A stretch of DNA of 64,000 nt from Chitinophaga flava (GCF_003308995.1 NZ_QFFJ01000001.1:2728001-2792000); one strand, 5' to 3'. Shown: positions 26,400-35,201, numbered from the stretch's first letter. Notes: a model not told the origin generated them from the letters alone. Program-made: numbers and translations.

Positions 26400-26843
26400 A
26401 TGGAACTGACTAGGCAAAAAGAACTGATCACCCGCTACATTACGGAAGTATGGGATGAAGGCAACACCAACAACTTATCGATGTACCTGCATCCGAACTT
26501 TAAGGATTTTTCCCTTCCCGAAGAACTTTCACCAGATGCTAATGGATTGAAAGAATGGGTTGACCTCACTCATCAGTCCCTTCAACCACAGACGATCATT
26601 GAGGAACACCTCGCCGAGCCAGACAGGTGCATAATCCGCATCTCCATGCACCTGAAACATGTTGGCTTATGGCGAGGTATTCCTGCAACAGGCATCACTG
26701 CCACCACCCACGGCTATCGTTCCTTTCTGCTCAAAGATGGTCTTATCCTTGAGCACCGGGCACTGATTGATGGCAATACCCTCGAACGACAGCTCAGTAG
26801 TACGACTATTACGGGCTGCAAGGCTAAACCTGCTGGCAACTAA
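26400..26843 (+). CDS. SnoaL/polyketide-cyclase-like NTF2-fold protein
   Basis: 147 residues from the ATG at 26400; a TTG at 26346 would read through the promoter and is rejected. KELITRYITEVWDEGNTNNL, then YLHPNFKDFSL and GLKEWVDLTHQSLQPQTI fit the ester-cyclase/SnoaL family, with IPATGITATTHGYRSFLLKD as the core strand set. Cytoplasmic. Placed directly after a Crp/Fnr gene exactly as in the first cassette, so likely its target. Substrate unknown. Confidence 0.82.
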   Translation: MELTRQKELITRYITEVWDEGNTNNLSMYLHPNFKDFSLPEELSPDANGLKEWVDLTHQSLQPQTIIEEHLAEPDRCIIRISMHLKHVGLWRGIPATGITATTHGYRSFLLKDGLILEHRALIDGNTLERQLSSTTITGCKAKPAGN

Positions 26844-26851
26844 CGTTTTGA

Positions 26852-26892
26852 AGGCCCCTGGGAAAAATAGTGCATCCACTATACGGGGGCCT
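26852..26892 (+). terminator. Terminator of the Crp/NTF2 cassette
   Basis: AGGCCCC (26852-26858) pairs with GGGGCCT (26886-26892), with an inner stem ATAGTG/CACTAT in between, followed by GTTTGT. Confidence 0.6.
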
Positions 26893-27267
26893 GTTTGTCG
26901 CAGGAACTCACATCCTGCGTACAAACAGACATTCCGCTGGCAAGGTAATAAAACGAATAAGTGGAAATAAAATGCAACCGGTCTTCCCTTATCAGCACAT
27001 AAATGTGGAAATCGTCGTTTTGTAAAAGTGATTTTTATTTCTGCAACTATGTAATACTTTATTATCTATTCGTTATACTTTGATAATCTCCTCCTATAAT
27101 TTCCTGTAGTTAAAATCATCGATAATCAGTAATATTATATACTGAATTCCACAAACCCGTTTTATTACAGGAACAAGAAAAAAATAATGCTTTTTTATCC
27201 TTACAGTCTGTACAAGGGTTAGTAAATCAGCCAATTCCACGTTATCGTTCAACCAAAATCTGCTTAC
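26893..27267. other. Non-coding A/T-rich stretch upstream of an AraC gene
   Basis: No open frame of gene quality, RNA gene or clear repeat was seen. It presumably carries the AraC promoter; TACTTTG-like sequences near 27075 are the closest to a -7 box but do not match exactly. Confidence 0.4.
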
Positions 27268-28152
27268 ATGAAAAGCAAATTGCTACGCGAAATCACCCCA
27301 TTGACCCAAAGCGACTGCTTCTCCCTTTTCTCCCGGGAAAAAACTGCCTTCGACTTTCCACTTCATTATCATGATGAATTTGAACTGAACTTCATCCTGC
27401 ACGCTGCCGGCGCCCGGCGTATTATCGGCGACCATATGGAAGACATTGAAAATATGGAACTGGTATTGGTAGGACCCAATCTGCAACACGGATGGTTTAC
27501 CCATAAACATAAAGGCGGCACCATCAAGGAAATCACCATCCAGTTTCATCGCGACCTGTTTGATGAAAAATTCCTGCAACGCAGCCAGATGAGTTTTGTT
27601 AAAAACATGTTTGATCGCTCGCTGAGGGGAATCCTGTTTTCCGAAGAAACCACCCGGCAAATCATGCCCAGGCTGGTCAACCTGCCACAAAAACAAGGCT
27701 TCGACTCCGTACTGGAATTAATGTCTATCCTTCACGACCTGTCTACCAGCCGTAATATGCGCATCCTCTCCGATGCCACCTTCCGGAACCTGGAAACATT
27801 TTCCTATAACAGCCGTCGTGTAGAGAGCGTCATGCATTATCTCAACAGCAGCTTCGACAAAAACATCTCCCTTCATGAAGCTGCCAAGCTAGCATCCATG
27901 ACAGACGTAGCTTTCAGTCGTTTTTTCAAAGCCAGAATCGGAAAAACATTTGTGGATACACTCATAGAAATCAGACTGGGTCACGCCTCCCGTATGCTGA
28001 TAGAAACAACACAGACGGTCAATGAAATTGCTTATAAATGCGGGTTTAACAATATCTCCAACTTCAATCGCATCTTCAAAAAGAAAAAAGATTGTACGCC
28101 CAAAGAGTTCCGTATGGCTTATACCGCATCCGGAACGCGCACCTTCGTTTAG
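27268..28152 (+). CDS. AraC-family regulator with N-terminal cupin
   Basis: 294 residues. The cupin is seen in FDFPLHYHDEFELNFILHAA and VLVGPNLQHGWFTHKHKGGT, where histidines line the sugar pocket in relatives. The C-terminal double helix-turn-helix is NISLHEAAKLASMTDVAFSR, then QTVNEIAYKCGFNNISNFNR and IFKKKKDCTPKEFR. Such regulators usually respond to sugars. No likely target lies directly downstream; the gene ends two bases before a repeat element. Confidence 0.93.
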   Translation: MKSKLLREITPLTQSDCFSLFSREKTAFDFPLHYHDEFELNFILHAAGARRIIGDHMEDIENMELVLVGPNLQHGWFTHKHKGGTIKEITIQFHRDLFDEKFLQRSQMSFVKNMFDRSLRGILFSEETTRQIMPRLVNLPQKQGFDSVLELMSILHDLSTSRNMRILSDATFRNLETFSYNSRRVESVMHYLNSSFDKNISLHEAAKLASMTDVAFSRFFKARIGKTFVDTLIEIRLGHASRMLIETTQTVNEIAYKCGFNNISNFNRIFKKKKDCTPKEFRMAYTASGTRTFV

Positions 28153-28153
28153 T

Positions 28154-28399
28154 GTCCCAGGGCTGAAGCCCTGGGCTATAATAGATGCTAGCGAGGCTTT
28201 TATCAAATATGTAAATAATGTATGGGACGAAATATGCTGTAATCAGGGGGCAGCTAAAATATATTGGCAGGGGGTTAATTCAAATATGCTATAAGCAAGG
28301 GGGGTAGCTTAAATACGATATACTCAAAGAGTTCAGTCGCAATACGCTGTACTCAAGGCCATTTACCACAATATTAGCCCAGGGCTTCAGCCCTGGGAC
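28154..28399. repeat. Bounded tandem-repeat element with terminal inverted palindromes
   Basis: Two identical 25-bp sequences in opposite orientation (28154-28178 and 28375-28399), each itself a hairpin with core CCCAGGGC-TGAA-GCCCTGGG, enclose about six degenerate direct repeats of 25-30 bp. Unit starts are at about 28205, 28230, 28257, 28282, 28311 and 28341, with a consensus like AAATAYGCTGTAATCAAGGG. The element fills the whole space between the AraC stop and the peroxiredoxin-like stop. It looks like a REP- or MITE-type interspersed element, not a CRISPR. Confidence 0.75.
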
Positions 28400-29017
28400 T
28401 CAGGCGCTAATAGCCAGTTTTTTTTCCACAGCAGTCAGCAGATGATCAATGGAAAATTCTTCCTGCAGATAAGCATCTGTAAAGCTATAGGTGATTTCAA
28501 GTGAAGGCGTGATGAGGAATACTCCCGGAATTGGTACGTCGGCATTCACACCAGCTACGCGGCCCCAGATAGGGTCTGTTTCACGATAGATGCCTGCTTT
28601 CCGCGCGATACGATTTTGTGCGTCCCACGCTATATCAAAAGGCAACGGCTGTTTATTAAACTGCATGAAGTCTTTCTTCTCTTCTGCAGACAATACCAGC
28701 AACCGTGCTCCTGCTGCTTCAATAGCCGCATGTTTTTCCGCCAGCTGCGCAATCAGTGCATCGCCATAGCCGTTCCAGTTAACCGAATAAAATACAACGA
28801 TCAACGGCTGCACCGTAAGCAGGTGCAGGGAAGTGCCGGAAACATGGTCCCCCAGCAGAGAAACCTCATTGATCACCTTATCTTCTGCTACATAAAAATC
28901 CGGAAAAAACTGCCCTGTGGCCAGTGGCTGGATACGCTCCCTGTTTTTAACAGGGCTGGGGAAACGCTCTGGTGTTGGTGCTGGCAGGTAGTCTGCATAT
29001 CGATGTAAAGTAGACAT
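28400..29017 (-). CDS. Peroxiredoxin/AhpC-fold protein lacking all cysteines
   Basis: 205 residues, cytoplasmic. The fold is recognised from LATGQFFPDFYVAEDKVINE, PLIVVFYSVNWNGYGDALIA, ARLLVLSAEEKKDF and the C-terminal GVFLITPSLEITYSF, typical of redoxins (AhpC/TSA). The peroxidatic Cys expected after VVFYSVNWNG is absent and there is no cysteine in the whole protein, so peroxidase activity by the standard route is impossible. It may be a binding or regulatory derivative. Its stop lies immediately next to the repeat element. Confidence 0.75.
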   Translation of the reverse strand: MSTLHRYADYLPAPTPERFPSPVKNRERIQPLATGQFFPDFYVAEDKVINEVSLLGDHVSGTSLHLLTVQPLIVVFYSVNWNGYGDALIAQLAEKHAAIEAAGARLLVLSAEEKKDFMQFNKQPLPFDIAWDAQNRIARKAGIYRETDPIWGRVAGVNADVPIPGVFLITPSLEITYSFTDAYLQEEFSIDHLLTAVEKKLAISA

Positions 29018-29287
29018 GTTCGCTCGTTTTTAATGGCTGATAAAATGGCCGTCGCAGGTATATTATCGCTCGTTGTGAATACTGAAACAAAGATAAAACA
29101 AAAAAACTAATATCCTACTAATTCTATAGACTATATGTGATTGAAATTATAAAAAGCTGGTTATTAGAATATTGCAATCAGATTATTTTTCACAACCCTT
29201 CCCAGAACCCTTTTCCACATTTTTACATTTCGTCAAAGGATTCCTGCAGATGGTCAAAAGCTGCCCGGCTGGTAACCCGCCGGCACG

Positions 29288-29295
29288 TAGGTTTG
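29288..29295 (+). promoter_or_regulatory. Bacteroidetes -7 box TAGGTTTG upstream of the acyltransferase operon
   Basis: Exact TAnnTTTG match 17 bases before the ATG at 29312; the -33 box is weak (CTG rather than TTG). Confidence 0.45.
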
Positions 29296-29311
29296 TGTAA
29301 ATCATTTTCAG

Positions 29312-30436
29312 ATGCACACCCATACTTGCCGACTGGCTTATCTGGACTGGCTCCGGGTATTGGCCATCCTGGGCGTTTTTTTGTTTACCGCCGCCCGGCC
29401 TTTTACTCCCGGCATCCCTGCACCACTACCGGATAAAATAGATTATATGCTCAACAGTAGCTGTATTCCACTGCTCTTCTTTATATCCGGCGCCGTTTCC
29501 CTGCATATGGCACTTAAACGTAATAAAACGAAAATGGTCTTGTTGTGGATACGCCGGCTGCTGATTCCATTGATCACTGGCATGCTGTTGTTGCTGCCAC
29601 CACTGATTTATCTCGAACAAACCCAAACCGGCAACCAGCAAAGCTTCTGGCAGTTTTATCCAAAAGCTGTCCGTATGGCTTTGTTACCTGAAAACTGGCA
29701 CCACCTGTGGGTCATCTTTTGCCTGGCCATTTATATGGTGCTGATGGTTCCACTACTGAACTGGACCCGTACCGCTGCTGCCCGCAAAACCCAGCAACGG
29801 CTGCTGGTACTGGCTGCCGGCAGACGGGTATATGCCTTGTTACTCCCCATAGCCGGACTTTTTGCTGCCAGCATCGTCCTGCAGCTACCAGGATATGCAA
29901 CCAGTTTCCTTTACTGGTGGATATTGCTGCTGACCGGATTCTGCTGCATGCTGCAGCCACAGCTGATGGACAGCCTGGAACGCAATCGCCGTTGTTCGCT
30001 GCTCCTGCTGCTGATCGCCATTATCACCATCATCATTCTCCGCCACTTTGATCCTCAGGGATGGATACAGCTAATGCTGGAACCACTGCACGCAGGCCTG
30101 TGGGTATTTGTACTTACCGGTTATGGTAAAAAATATCTGGACCTGGAACATCCCTTACGGCCATATGCCAACCTCTTCGCCTATCCGTTTTATATGCTGC
30201 AACAGCCGCTGATCATGCTCATTTCGGGGTATGTTATGCAATGGGAGTACCCTATGGTGATGGAATACATTTTCGTTGTACTCAGCACCTACCTTATTGC
30301 CATCGTTGTATTTAATATGCTCATCAAACCTTTTGTGCTGACTCGTTTTTTCTTTGGTATAAAACCTGGAAGACCGCCAATGGTCACCGGTAAGGTAGTG
30401 AAAGTGCCCACGCCTCCTTCCGATTTTTTTTACTAA
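29312..30436 (+). CDS. Acyltransferase-3 family membrane protein with altered active-site motif
   Basis: 374 residues and about ten membrane segments. The N-terminus YLDWLRVLAILGVFLF and later LLFFISGAVSLHMALKRNKT belong to the acyltransferase-3/OpgC-like family, which acylates sugars of envelope polymers. The family His after the first helix (usually in an L-x-H segment) is replaced by Thr26 (LFTAARPF). First gene of a tight series: 9 bases to the kinase gene. Possibly an inactive or altered acyltransferase acting as a sensor partner, an inference. Confidence 0.85.
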   Translation: MHTHTCRLAYLDWLRVLAILGVFLFTAARPFTPGIPAPLPDKIDYMLNSSCIPLLFFISGAVSLHMALKRNKTKMVLLWIRRLLIPLITGMLLLLPPLIYLEQTQTGNQQSFWQFYPKAVRMALLPENWHHLWVIFCLAIYMVLMVPLLNWTRTAAARKTQQRLLVLAAGRRVYALLLPIAGLFAASIVLQLPGYATSFLYWWILLLTGFCCMLQPQLMDSLERNRRCSLLLLLIAIITIIILRHFDPQGWIQLMLEPLHAGLWVFVLTGYGKKYLDLEHPLRPYANLFAYPFYMLQQPLIMLISGYVMQWEYPMVMEYIFVVLSTYLIAIVVFNMLIKPFVLTRFFFGIKPGRPPMVTGKVVKVPTPPSDFFY

Positions 30437-30445
30437 CTTGATCTG

Positions 30446-31459
30446 ATGGAACAGTTCTGGCGCAAATACATTTTCCCTGTCTTATATACTTTCATCATCG
30501 CCGCCAGCATGCGGCTGATCAATGCGGTCCTTACCGGCTTCCGCTTCTGGGAAAGAAGCTGGGAAGAGACTGCTATAGAATGTCTGCTGCTGACAACAGG
30601 ATATGCATATTCCTATGTGCTGAACTATCTCCTCCGGAAATATCAACAACAACCCAAACCTCCTTCCGCCATAAAGGAGTATCTGGTAGTGGCAGGGGTG
30701 ATCATTTTGATGACCGATGGTTTTATCCTGCCCATCCAGCATTTTACTGGTGAGCGGGGTTGTGAACTATATGATGTGATCAACTTCACACTGATTCCTA
30801 CTTTGTTTTACCTGCTGTATTATGTGATCAAGCGTGCCAACGCCTCCATGAAAAAAAGCTACGAGCAGCAGCTGCTGCTCGAGAAAATCAGCAACGATCA
30901 ACTGCAGACAGAACTGCGTTTCCTCAAAGCCCAGTTCCATCCCCACTTCCTGTTTAATGCGCTCAATACCGTTTATTTTCAGATGGATGAAAGCGTAGGC
31001 ACAGCCAAACATACTGTCGAAAAACTGTCCGAACTGCTCCGCTACCAACTGTACGATCATCAACAGACCGTTACGGTAGGAGCGGAGCTGCAATACATGC
31101 AGTCCTATATCGATCTGCAGAAAAGCCGCATGAACGACCATCTCCAGTTACAGGTTAAAATTGATGAACAGCTGAACAAACAAAACGTTTACCCGTTATT
31201 GTTATTGCCATTGGTAGAAAACGCTTTCAAATACGCCGGCGGCGACTACTGGATCAATATTTCCGCCAGCCTGCAAAACGGATGGCTCGTATTCCATGTG
31301 AGCAATGCCGTACCCCAGATAGCAACCAAACACCGCAAAGGCGGGATAGGCCTCGAAAATCTCCGGCGGCGCCTTGCCCTCCTCTATCCCGGCAAACATG
31401 CCCTCGATATCAATACCTGCCAGCATAACTATTCGGCAGATTTAAAAATAGCCTTATGA
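30446..31459 (+). CDS. LytS/YehU-type sensor histidine kinase
   Basis: 337 residues. Four membrane segments in the first 130 residues without a large periplasmic loop, a coiled linker, then the His_kinase domain with QFHPHFLFNALNTVYFQMDE (phospho-acceptor His about 167) and the ATPase with PLVENAFKYAGG and GIGLENLRRRLALLYPG. It phosphorylates the LytTR regulator that starts inside its last codons (ATGA overlap at 31456-31459). Signal unknown; likely within the membrane or envelope. Confidence 0.95.
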   Translation: MEQFWRKYIFPVLYTFIIAASMRLINAVLTGFRFWERSWEETAIECLLLTTGYAYSYVLNYLLRKYQQQPKPPSAIKEYLVVAGVIILMTDGFILPIQHFTGERGCELYDVINFTLIPTLFYLLYYVIKRANASMKKSYEQQLLLEKISNDQLQTELRFLKAQFHPHFLFNALNTVYFQMDESVGTAKHTVEKLSELLRYQLYDHQQTVTVGAELQYMQSYIDLQKSRMNDHLQLQVKIDEQLNKQNVYPLLLLPLVENAFKYAGGDYWINISASLQNGWLVFHVSNAVPQIATKHRKGGIGLENLRRRLALLYPGKHALDINTCQHNYSADLKIAL

Positions 31460-32163
31460 AGATCAGCTGTATTATCACTGACGACGAGCCTGTAGCAAGA
31501 AAAGGATTAGCCGGATATGTCGAAAAAATCGATTTCCTGTCACTCGCCGGCATCTGCGAAGATGCCCTGTCACTCAACAATCTCCTCCGGCGGCAACCAG
31601 TAGATCTGCTTTTCCTCGATATTGAAATGCCTTATATCAACGGTGTAGAACTCCTGGAAAGCCTCTCCCAGCCCCCCAAGGTCATTTTTACCACTGCCTA
31701 CGAACAGTACGCCCTCAAAGGCTTCGAGCTGGACGCCATCGACTATCTGATGAAACCCATCTCTTTCGAAAGATTCCTGAAAGCAGCCAACAGAGCCCGG
31801 GAAATATTTGCACCACCCACCCCCTCCATCACCACAGAAAGGGATATCTACATCAAAACCGGGGAAAAACTGGTACGGATCATGCTCGAAGATATCATCT
31901 ACATCGAGGCCATGGAAAACTACGTATATATCCATACGACCACCGGCCGTTATCTGACACACGCTACCCTGAAAGCCGTGGCGGAAAACGTAACCGGTCC
32001 GGAATTTGTTCAGACCCATAAGTCGTACATCATCAACACCCGGAAAATTACCAGCATAGAAGGGAACATGATCGACATGGGCGGCGCTGCCGTACCCGTT
32101 TCCAGAGGATTAAAAGACAGTGTCATGAATACCATTTTAAAGGATAAATTGCTGAAGAAATAA
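31456..32163 (+). CDS. LytTR-family response regulator
   Basis: 235 residues. Receiver domain with ITDDEPVARK, the phospho-acceptor Asp55 in LLFLDIEMPYINGVELL, the switch VIFTTAYEQYALKGFELDAI and Lys in DYLMKPIS. The C-terminal LytTR DNA-binding domain (about 130-230) includes DIIYIEAMENYVYIHTTTGR and FVQTHKSYIIN. Cognate to the overlapping kinase. Likely targets include its own operon. Confidence 0.95.
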   Translation: MKISCIITDDEPVARKGLAGYVEKIDFLSLAGICEDALSLNNLLRRQPVDLLFLDIEMPYINGVELLESLSQPPKVIFTTAYEQYALKGFELDAIDYLMKPISFERFLKAANRAREIFAPPTPSITTERDIYIKTGEKLVRIMLEDIIYIEAMENYVYIHTTTGRYLTHATLKAVAENVTGPEFVQTHKSYIINTRKITSIEGNMIDMGGAAVPVSRGLKDSVMNTILKDKLLKK

Positions 32164-32172
32164 ATCCGACAT

Positions 32173-33081
32173 ATGCTGCTGAAACACAGTCTCACACCTG
32201 CCCAGATCTTTGCCTTCACCTGGAAGGTAGACATCATGCTACTCCTTTGCTGCACCGTTGTTTATTTTCTGGACACTTACTGGCTGTCTGCCCATATAGC
32301 CATCCCCGTGGCCGTATCGGCCGTACTGGGTACCGCTATTGCCTTTTTTATAGGTTTCAATAACAATCAGGCATACGACCGCTGGTGGGAGGCCCGCACA
32401 ATCTGGGGAGGCCTGGTCAACGACTCCCGGTCCTGGGCCAGAAGCCTCCTCTATTACGCCAATACCAAAGACGATCCGGAGCTGCACACCTTTGTCCGCC
32501 ACATGATCTACCGCCACCTCTCTTTTGTCTACGCCCTGAAAACATCCCTCCGCAAACTCCCCGATGAATATTACACCCGCTACCTCACCAAAGAAGAAAT
32601 AGACTACATACAAAACCAACAGAACATACCCAACGCTATCCTCAATCTCCAGTCCAGAGACCTTCAACAACTCCGTCACAACGGTGCCATCGACGGCTTC
32701 GCCTTCCTGGAACTCAATGAACTCCTGGTAAAACACTGCGATCAGATGGGTAAATCCGAACGTATCAAAAACACAGTATTTCCGCCCAGCTACGTGTATT
32801 TTACCCGCCTCTTCATCTGGTTCTACGTTATCATGAATACCCTGATGATGACAGAAGCCATCGGCGCCTGGTCCATCCTCTTCGGCTGGATATTCGGATT
32901 CGTGTTCCATGTCACCCATCTGAACGGCATCACCCTCATGAATCCTTTCGACTACCATCCGCTGGGAACCCCGCTGGACAGCATCTCCCGCACCATAGAA
33001 ATCAATCTCATAGAGCTGATGGGCGACGAACCCATACCCCAGCCGGTAAAAACAAAGGCAGACGGGCTTTATATTATGTAA
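32173..33081 (+). CDS. Bestrophin-family (UPF0187) anion channel-like protein
   Basis: 302 residues. TPAQIFAFTWKVDIMLLLCC, FFIGFNNNQAYDRWWEARTI and WGGLVNDSRSWARSLLYY are hallmark bacterial bestrophin sequences, followed by a pair of membrane helices (LFIWFYVIMNTLMMTEAIGA, WSILFGWIFGFVFHVTHLN) and the C-terminal DYHPLGTPLDSISRTIEINL. It forms pentameric ion channels in the inner membrane in studied relatives. Nine bases after the response regulator, so part of the same operon; 51 bases before jetA. Confidence 0.93.
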   Translation: MLLKHSLTPAQIFAFTWKVDIMLLLCCTVVYFLDTYWLSAHIAIPVAVSAVLGTAIAFFIGFNNNQAYDRWWEARTIWGGLVNDSRSWARSLLYYANTKDDPELHTFVRHMIYRHLSFVYALKTSLRKLPDEYYTRYLTKEEIDYIQNQQNIPNAILNLQSRDLQQLRHNGAIDGFAFLELNELLVKHCDQMGKSERIKNTVFPPSYVYFTRLFIWFYVIMNTLMMTEAIGAWSILFGWIFGFVFHVTHLNGITLMNPFDYHPLGTPLDSISRTIEINLIELMGDEPIPQPVKTKADGLYIM

Positions 33082-33132
33082 ACCCCTACCCGGATTTGCC
33101 ATTCATAATCCGTAATTCCTTATTTTTACCGC

Positions 33133-34596
33133 ATGACTTATGATCAATTATGTAATCTATATGCCCAGTCAGTCACACTAAAGATACTCCGGGCACGTAG
33201 CGCGCCAATGATGTTGTCATTTTTTCACCAAACATTCAAGGAGAAAAACCATACTACCGTTCCCAATGTGGAACTGGTAACCCGTCTGTCGGATTACCTG
33301 GTGATCACCGGTTACCGGGCCACAGATGATGAAATAGACGCTACCGGCCTGCTCGACAATGAAGACGAAAGGGCCCGGAAATATATAGAGCAATGGAGTA
33401 ACAAGGGCTTCCTCCGGAAGTACCCCGATGACGATGGCAATGATATCCATGAGCTGAGCAGCGACATGGAAAAAGTAATGCACTGGGTGTCTACCCTCCA
33501 GAAAAGAGAATTTGTAGGCACAGAAAGCCGCTTTAAAGACATCTTCTCCAAACTGAAAGAACTGGTAGACCAGAGCAACAAAGACCCCAAACAGCGTATC
33601 CAGGAGCTGGAAAGAAAGAAGTTCGAGATAGAGCAGGAAATAAAAAGCATCACTCTCAGTGGCAAGGTGCAGGTGTTCGATGATACGCAGATCAAAGAAA
33701 GATGTTACGACGTAAACCGCATGTCCCGCGAACTTCTGAGCGATTTTAAGGAAGTGGAACAGAACTTCGAACAGATCACCCAGGAAATTTACCGCAAACA
33801 AAGCGAACGGGATATCGCCAAAGGCACCCTGCTGGCCTATACCCTCGATTCTTTTGAAGCACTCCGCCAGAAAGACCAGGGCAAAAGCTTCTACTCCTTC
33901 TGGCAGTTCCTCATGGATGAAAACAAACAGGAGGAAATGAGGACGCTCATAGAACAACTCTATGCGCTTCTGGAAGACCGGAACATCGAATACAAAAACG
34001 ACCGCTTCCTTAAAAAACTCAAACAGTTTCTCCATGCCTCCGGCAAAAAAGTAATCGACGCCAACAAAAAACTCAGTGATAAGCTCAGCCGCGTGCTCAG
34101 TGAAAAAAATCTCACCGACCACCGCAAAGCCATGGAGCTGATCAACGATATACGGCAACTGGCTTTCCAGACACTCGACAACATTCCCGGAGAAGAGTTT
34201 TATATCGAAATAGAAAGCGACCCGGAAATAGATATGCTGGACCGCTGGGAGATGGCCGAAGATAAAAAAACCCACCCCGACGTGGAGTTCCCCGACGGTC
34301 TTGGTGGCAACGACTTCTCCGCATCCGATCTCGATGCACTGTTCAATCATTTCAATATCGATCGTACCTTACTGGAAGATCGTATCAATACCCAACTGCA
34401 AAACAAAAAACAGGTTAGTCTCAAGGAACTGGTAGATATCTATGGCGCAGAAAAAGGGCTGACAGAGCTCATCACCTATTTCTCCATCGCCAGCCAGTCA
34501 TCCAGCCACATTATACTGGAAACGCCTGATCCGGTATCTCTGGGCGAACGTATCATCAACATGCCGATGGTATTGTTTACTAACTCACAAAACTAA
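33133..34596 (+). CDS. jetA: JetA/MksF-like kleisin-type subunit (DUF3375) of a Wadjet-like SMC complex
   Basis: 487 residues. The winged-helix start MTYDQLCNLYAQSVTLKILR and NVELVTRLSDYLV, the long coiled-coil middle (RIQELERKKFEIEQEIKSIT, FKEVEQNFEQITQEIYRKQS) and the C-terminal SLKELVDIYGAEKGLTELIT match DUF3375, the JetA kleisin of type I Wadjet. JetA bridges the heads of the SMC-like JetC and, in defence systems, loads the complex on plasmid DNA. First gene of jetABC with an 8-base gap to jetB. No nuclease subunit follows, so the role may be chromosome organisation (MksBEF-like). Confidence 0.92.
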   Translation: MTYDQLCNLYAQSVTLKILRARSAPMMLSFFHQTFKEKNHTTVPNVELVTRLSDYLVITGYRATDDEIDATGLLDNEDERARKYIEQWSNKGFLRKYPDDDGNDIHELSSDMEKVMHWVSTLQKREFVGTESRFKDIFSKLKELVDQSNKDPKQRIQELERKKFEIEQEIKSITLSGKVQVFDDTQIKERCYDVNRMSRELLSDFKEVEQNFEQITQEIYRKQSERDIAKGTLLAYTLDSFEALRQKDQGKSFYSFWQFLMDENKQEEMRTLIEQLYALLEDRNIEYKNDRFLKKLKQFLHASGKKVIDANKKLSDKLSRVLSEKNLTDHRKAMELINDIRQLAFQTLDNIPGEEFYIEIESDPEIDMLDRWEMAEDKKTHPDVEFPDGLGGNDFSASDLDALFNHFNIDRTLLEDRINTQLQNKKQVSLKELVDIYGAEKGLTELITYFSIASQSSSHIILETPDPVSLGERIINMPMVLFTNSQN

Positions 34597-34604
34597 AACG
34601 AAGT

Positions 34605-35201
34605 ATGGCCAATAACAATATTTCTCCCTTTGCACACGTGTTCCTCAAACTTATGCAGGGACCTGTGTATGAAGAAGACAAAGCTTACTGGAAAGATCTT
34701 CTGGGCTGGCAGACAGAGCTCAGCAAATATCTCAATCAGGTAGGACTCCAACTCATCATCAACGAAAGCGATGGTTTCGCCCGCATCCAGCAACCGGAAG
34801 CAGACGATAGCTCCGGCGACAAACCACTGCCACGACTCATGCGTAAAACCAGGCTCACTTACGAAGCCACCCTGCTCTGCATCGTGCTGCGTGAAGCCCT
34901 CGACGAATTTGATATCCAGGGCAATGGTACCCGGTTGTTCATGACACAAAAGGAAATCAAGGAAAGACTCACCTTATTCTTCAAGGAACGTAACAATAAA
35001 TCCAAACTGCTGAAAGATCTCAACAAGCCAATCAACAGCCTGCTCAACATAGGCATCCTGAAGGCTACCCGGGAAGATGCAGCCAACAAGGAACTGCATC
35101 AGTATGAAGTGAAAAGAGTGATCAAAGCTTTGGTCAACAACGAAAAACTGGAAGAAATAAAATCAAAATTAAAACTGCATGTCAACCCTGTTCAACAGTG
35201 A
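34605..35201 (+). CDS. jetB: JetB/MksE-like kite subunit (DUF4194)
   Basis: 198 residues. FLKLMQGPVYEEDKAYWKDL, LSKYLNQVGLQLIINESDGF and PLPRLMRKTRLTYEATLLCI match DUF4194, the winged-helix kite protein that binds the JetA kleisin. The C-terminal part (LNIGILKATREDAANKE) is the second winged helix. It overlaps jetC by 23 bases, so stoichiometric translation is likely. Confidence 0.93.
   Translation: MANNNISPFAHVFLKLMQGPVYEEDKAYWKDLLGWQTELSKYLNQVGLQLIINESDGFARIQQPEADDSSGDKPLPRLMRKTRLTYEATLLCIVLREALDEFDIQGNGTRLFMTQKEIKERLTLFFKERNNKSKLLKDLNKPINSLLNIGILKATREDAANKELHQYEVKRVIKALVNNEKLEEIKSKLKLHVNPVQQ

Noticed and set aside
28200..28370. CRISPR-like array
   Set aside because: Units are directly adjacent, degenerate and of uneven length, with no unique spacers and no cas genes nearby.
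32239..33102. 287-residue minus-strand open frame opposite the bestrophin gene
   Set aside because: Antisense shadow; the plus-strand protein has clear bestrophin motifs.
33217..34350. 377-residue minus-strand open frame opposite jetA
   Set aside because: It is the complement of a recognised DUF3375 gene with no family motif or start context of its own; long antisense frames are common opposite genes with this codon bias.
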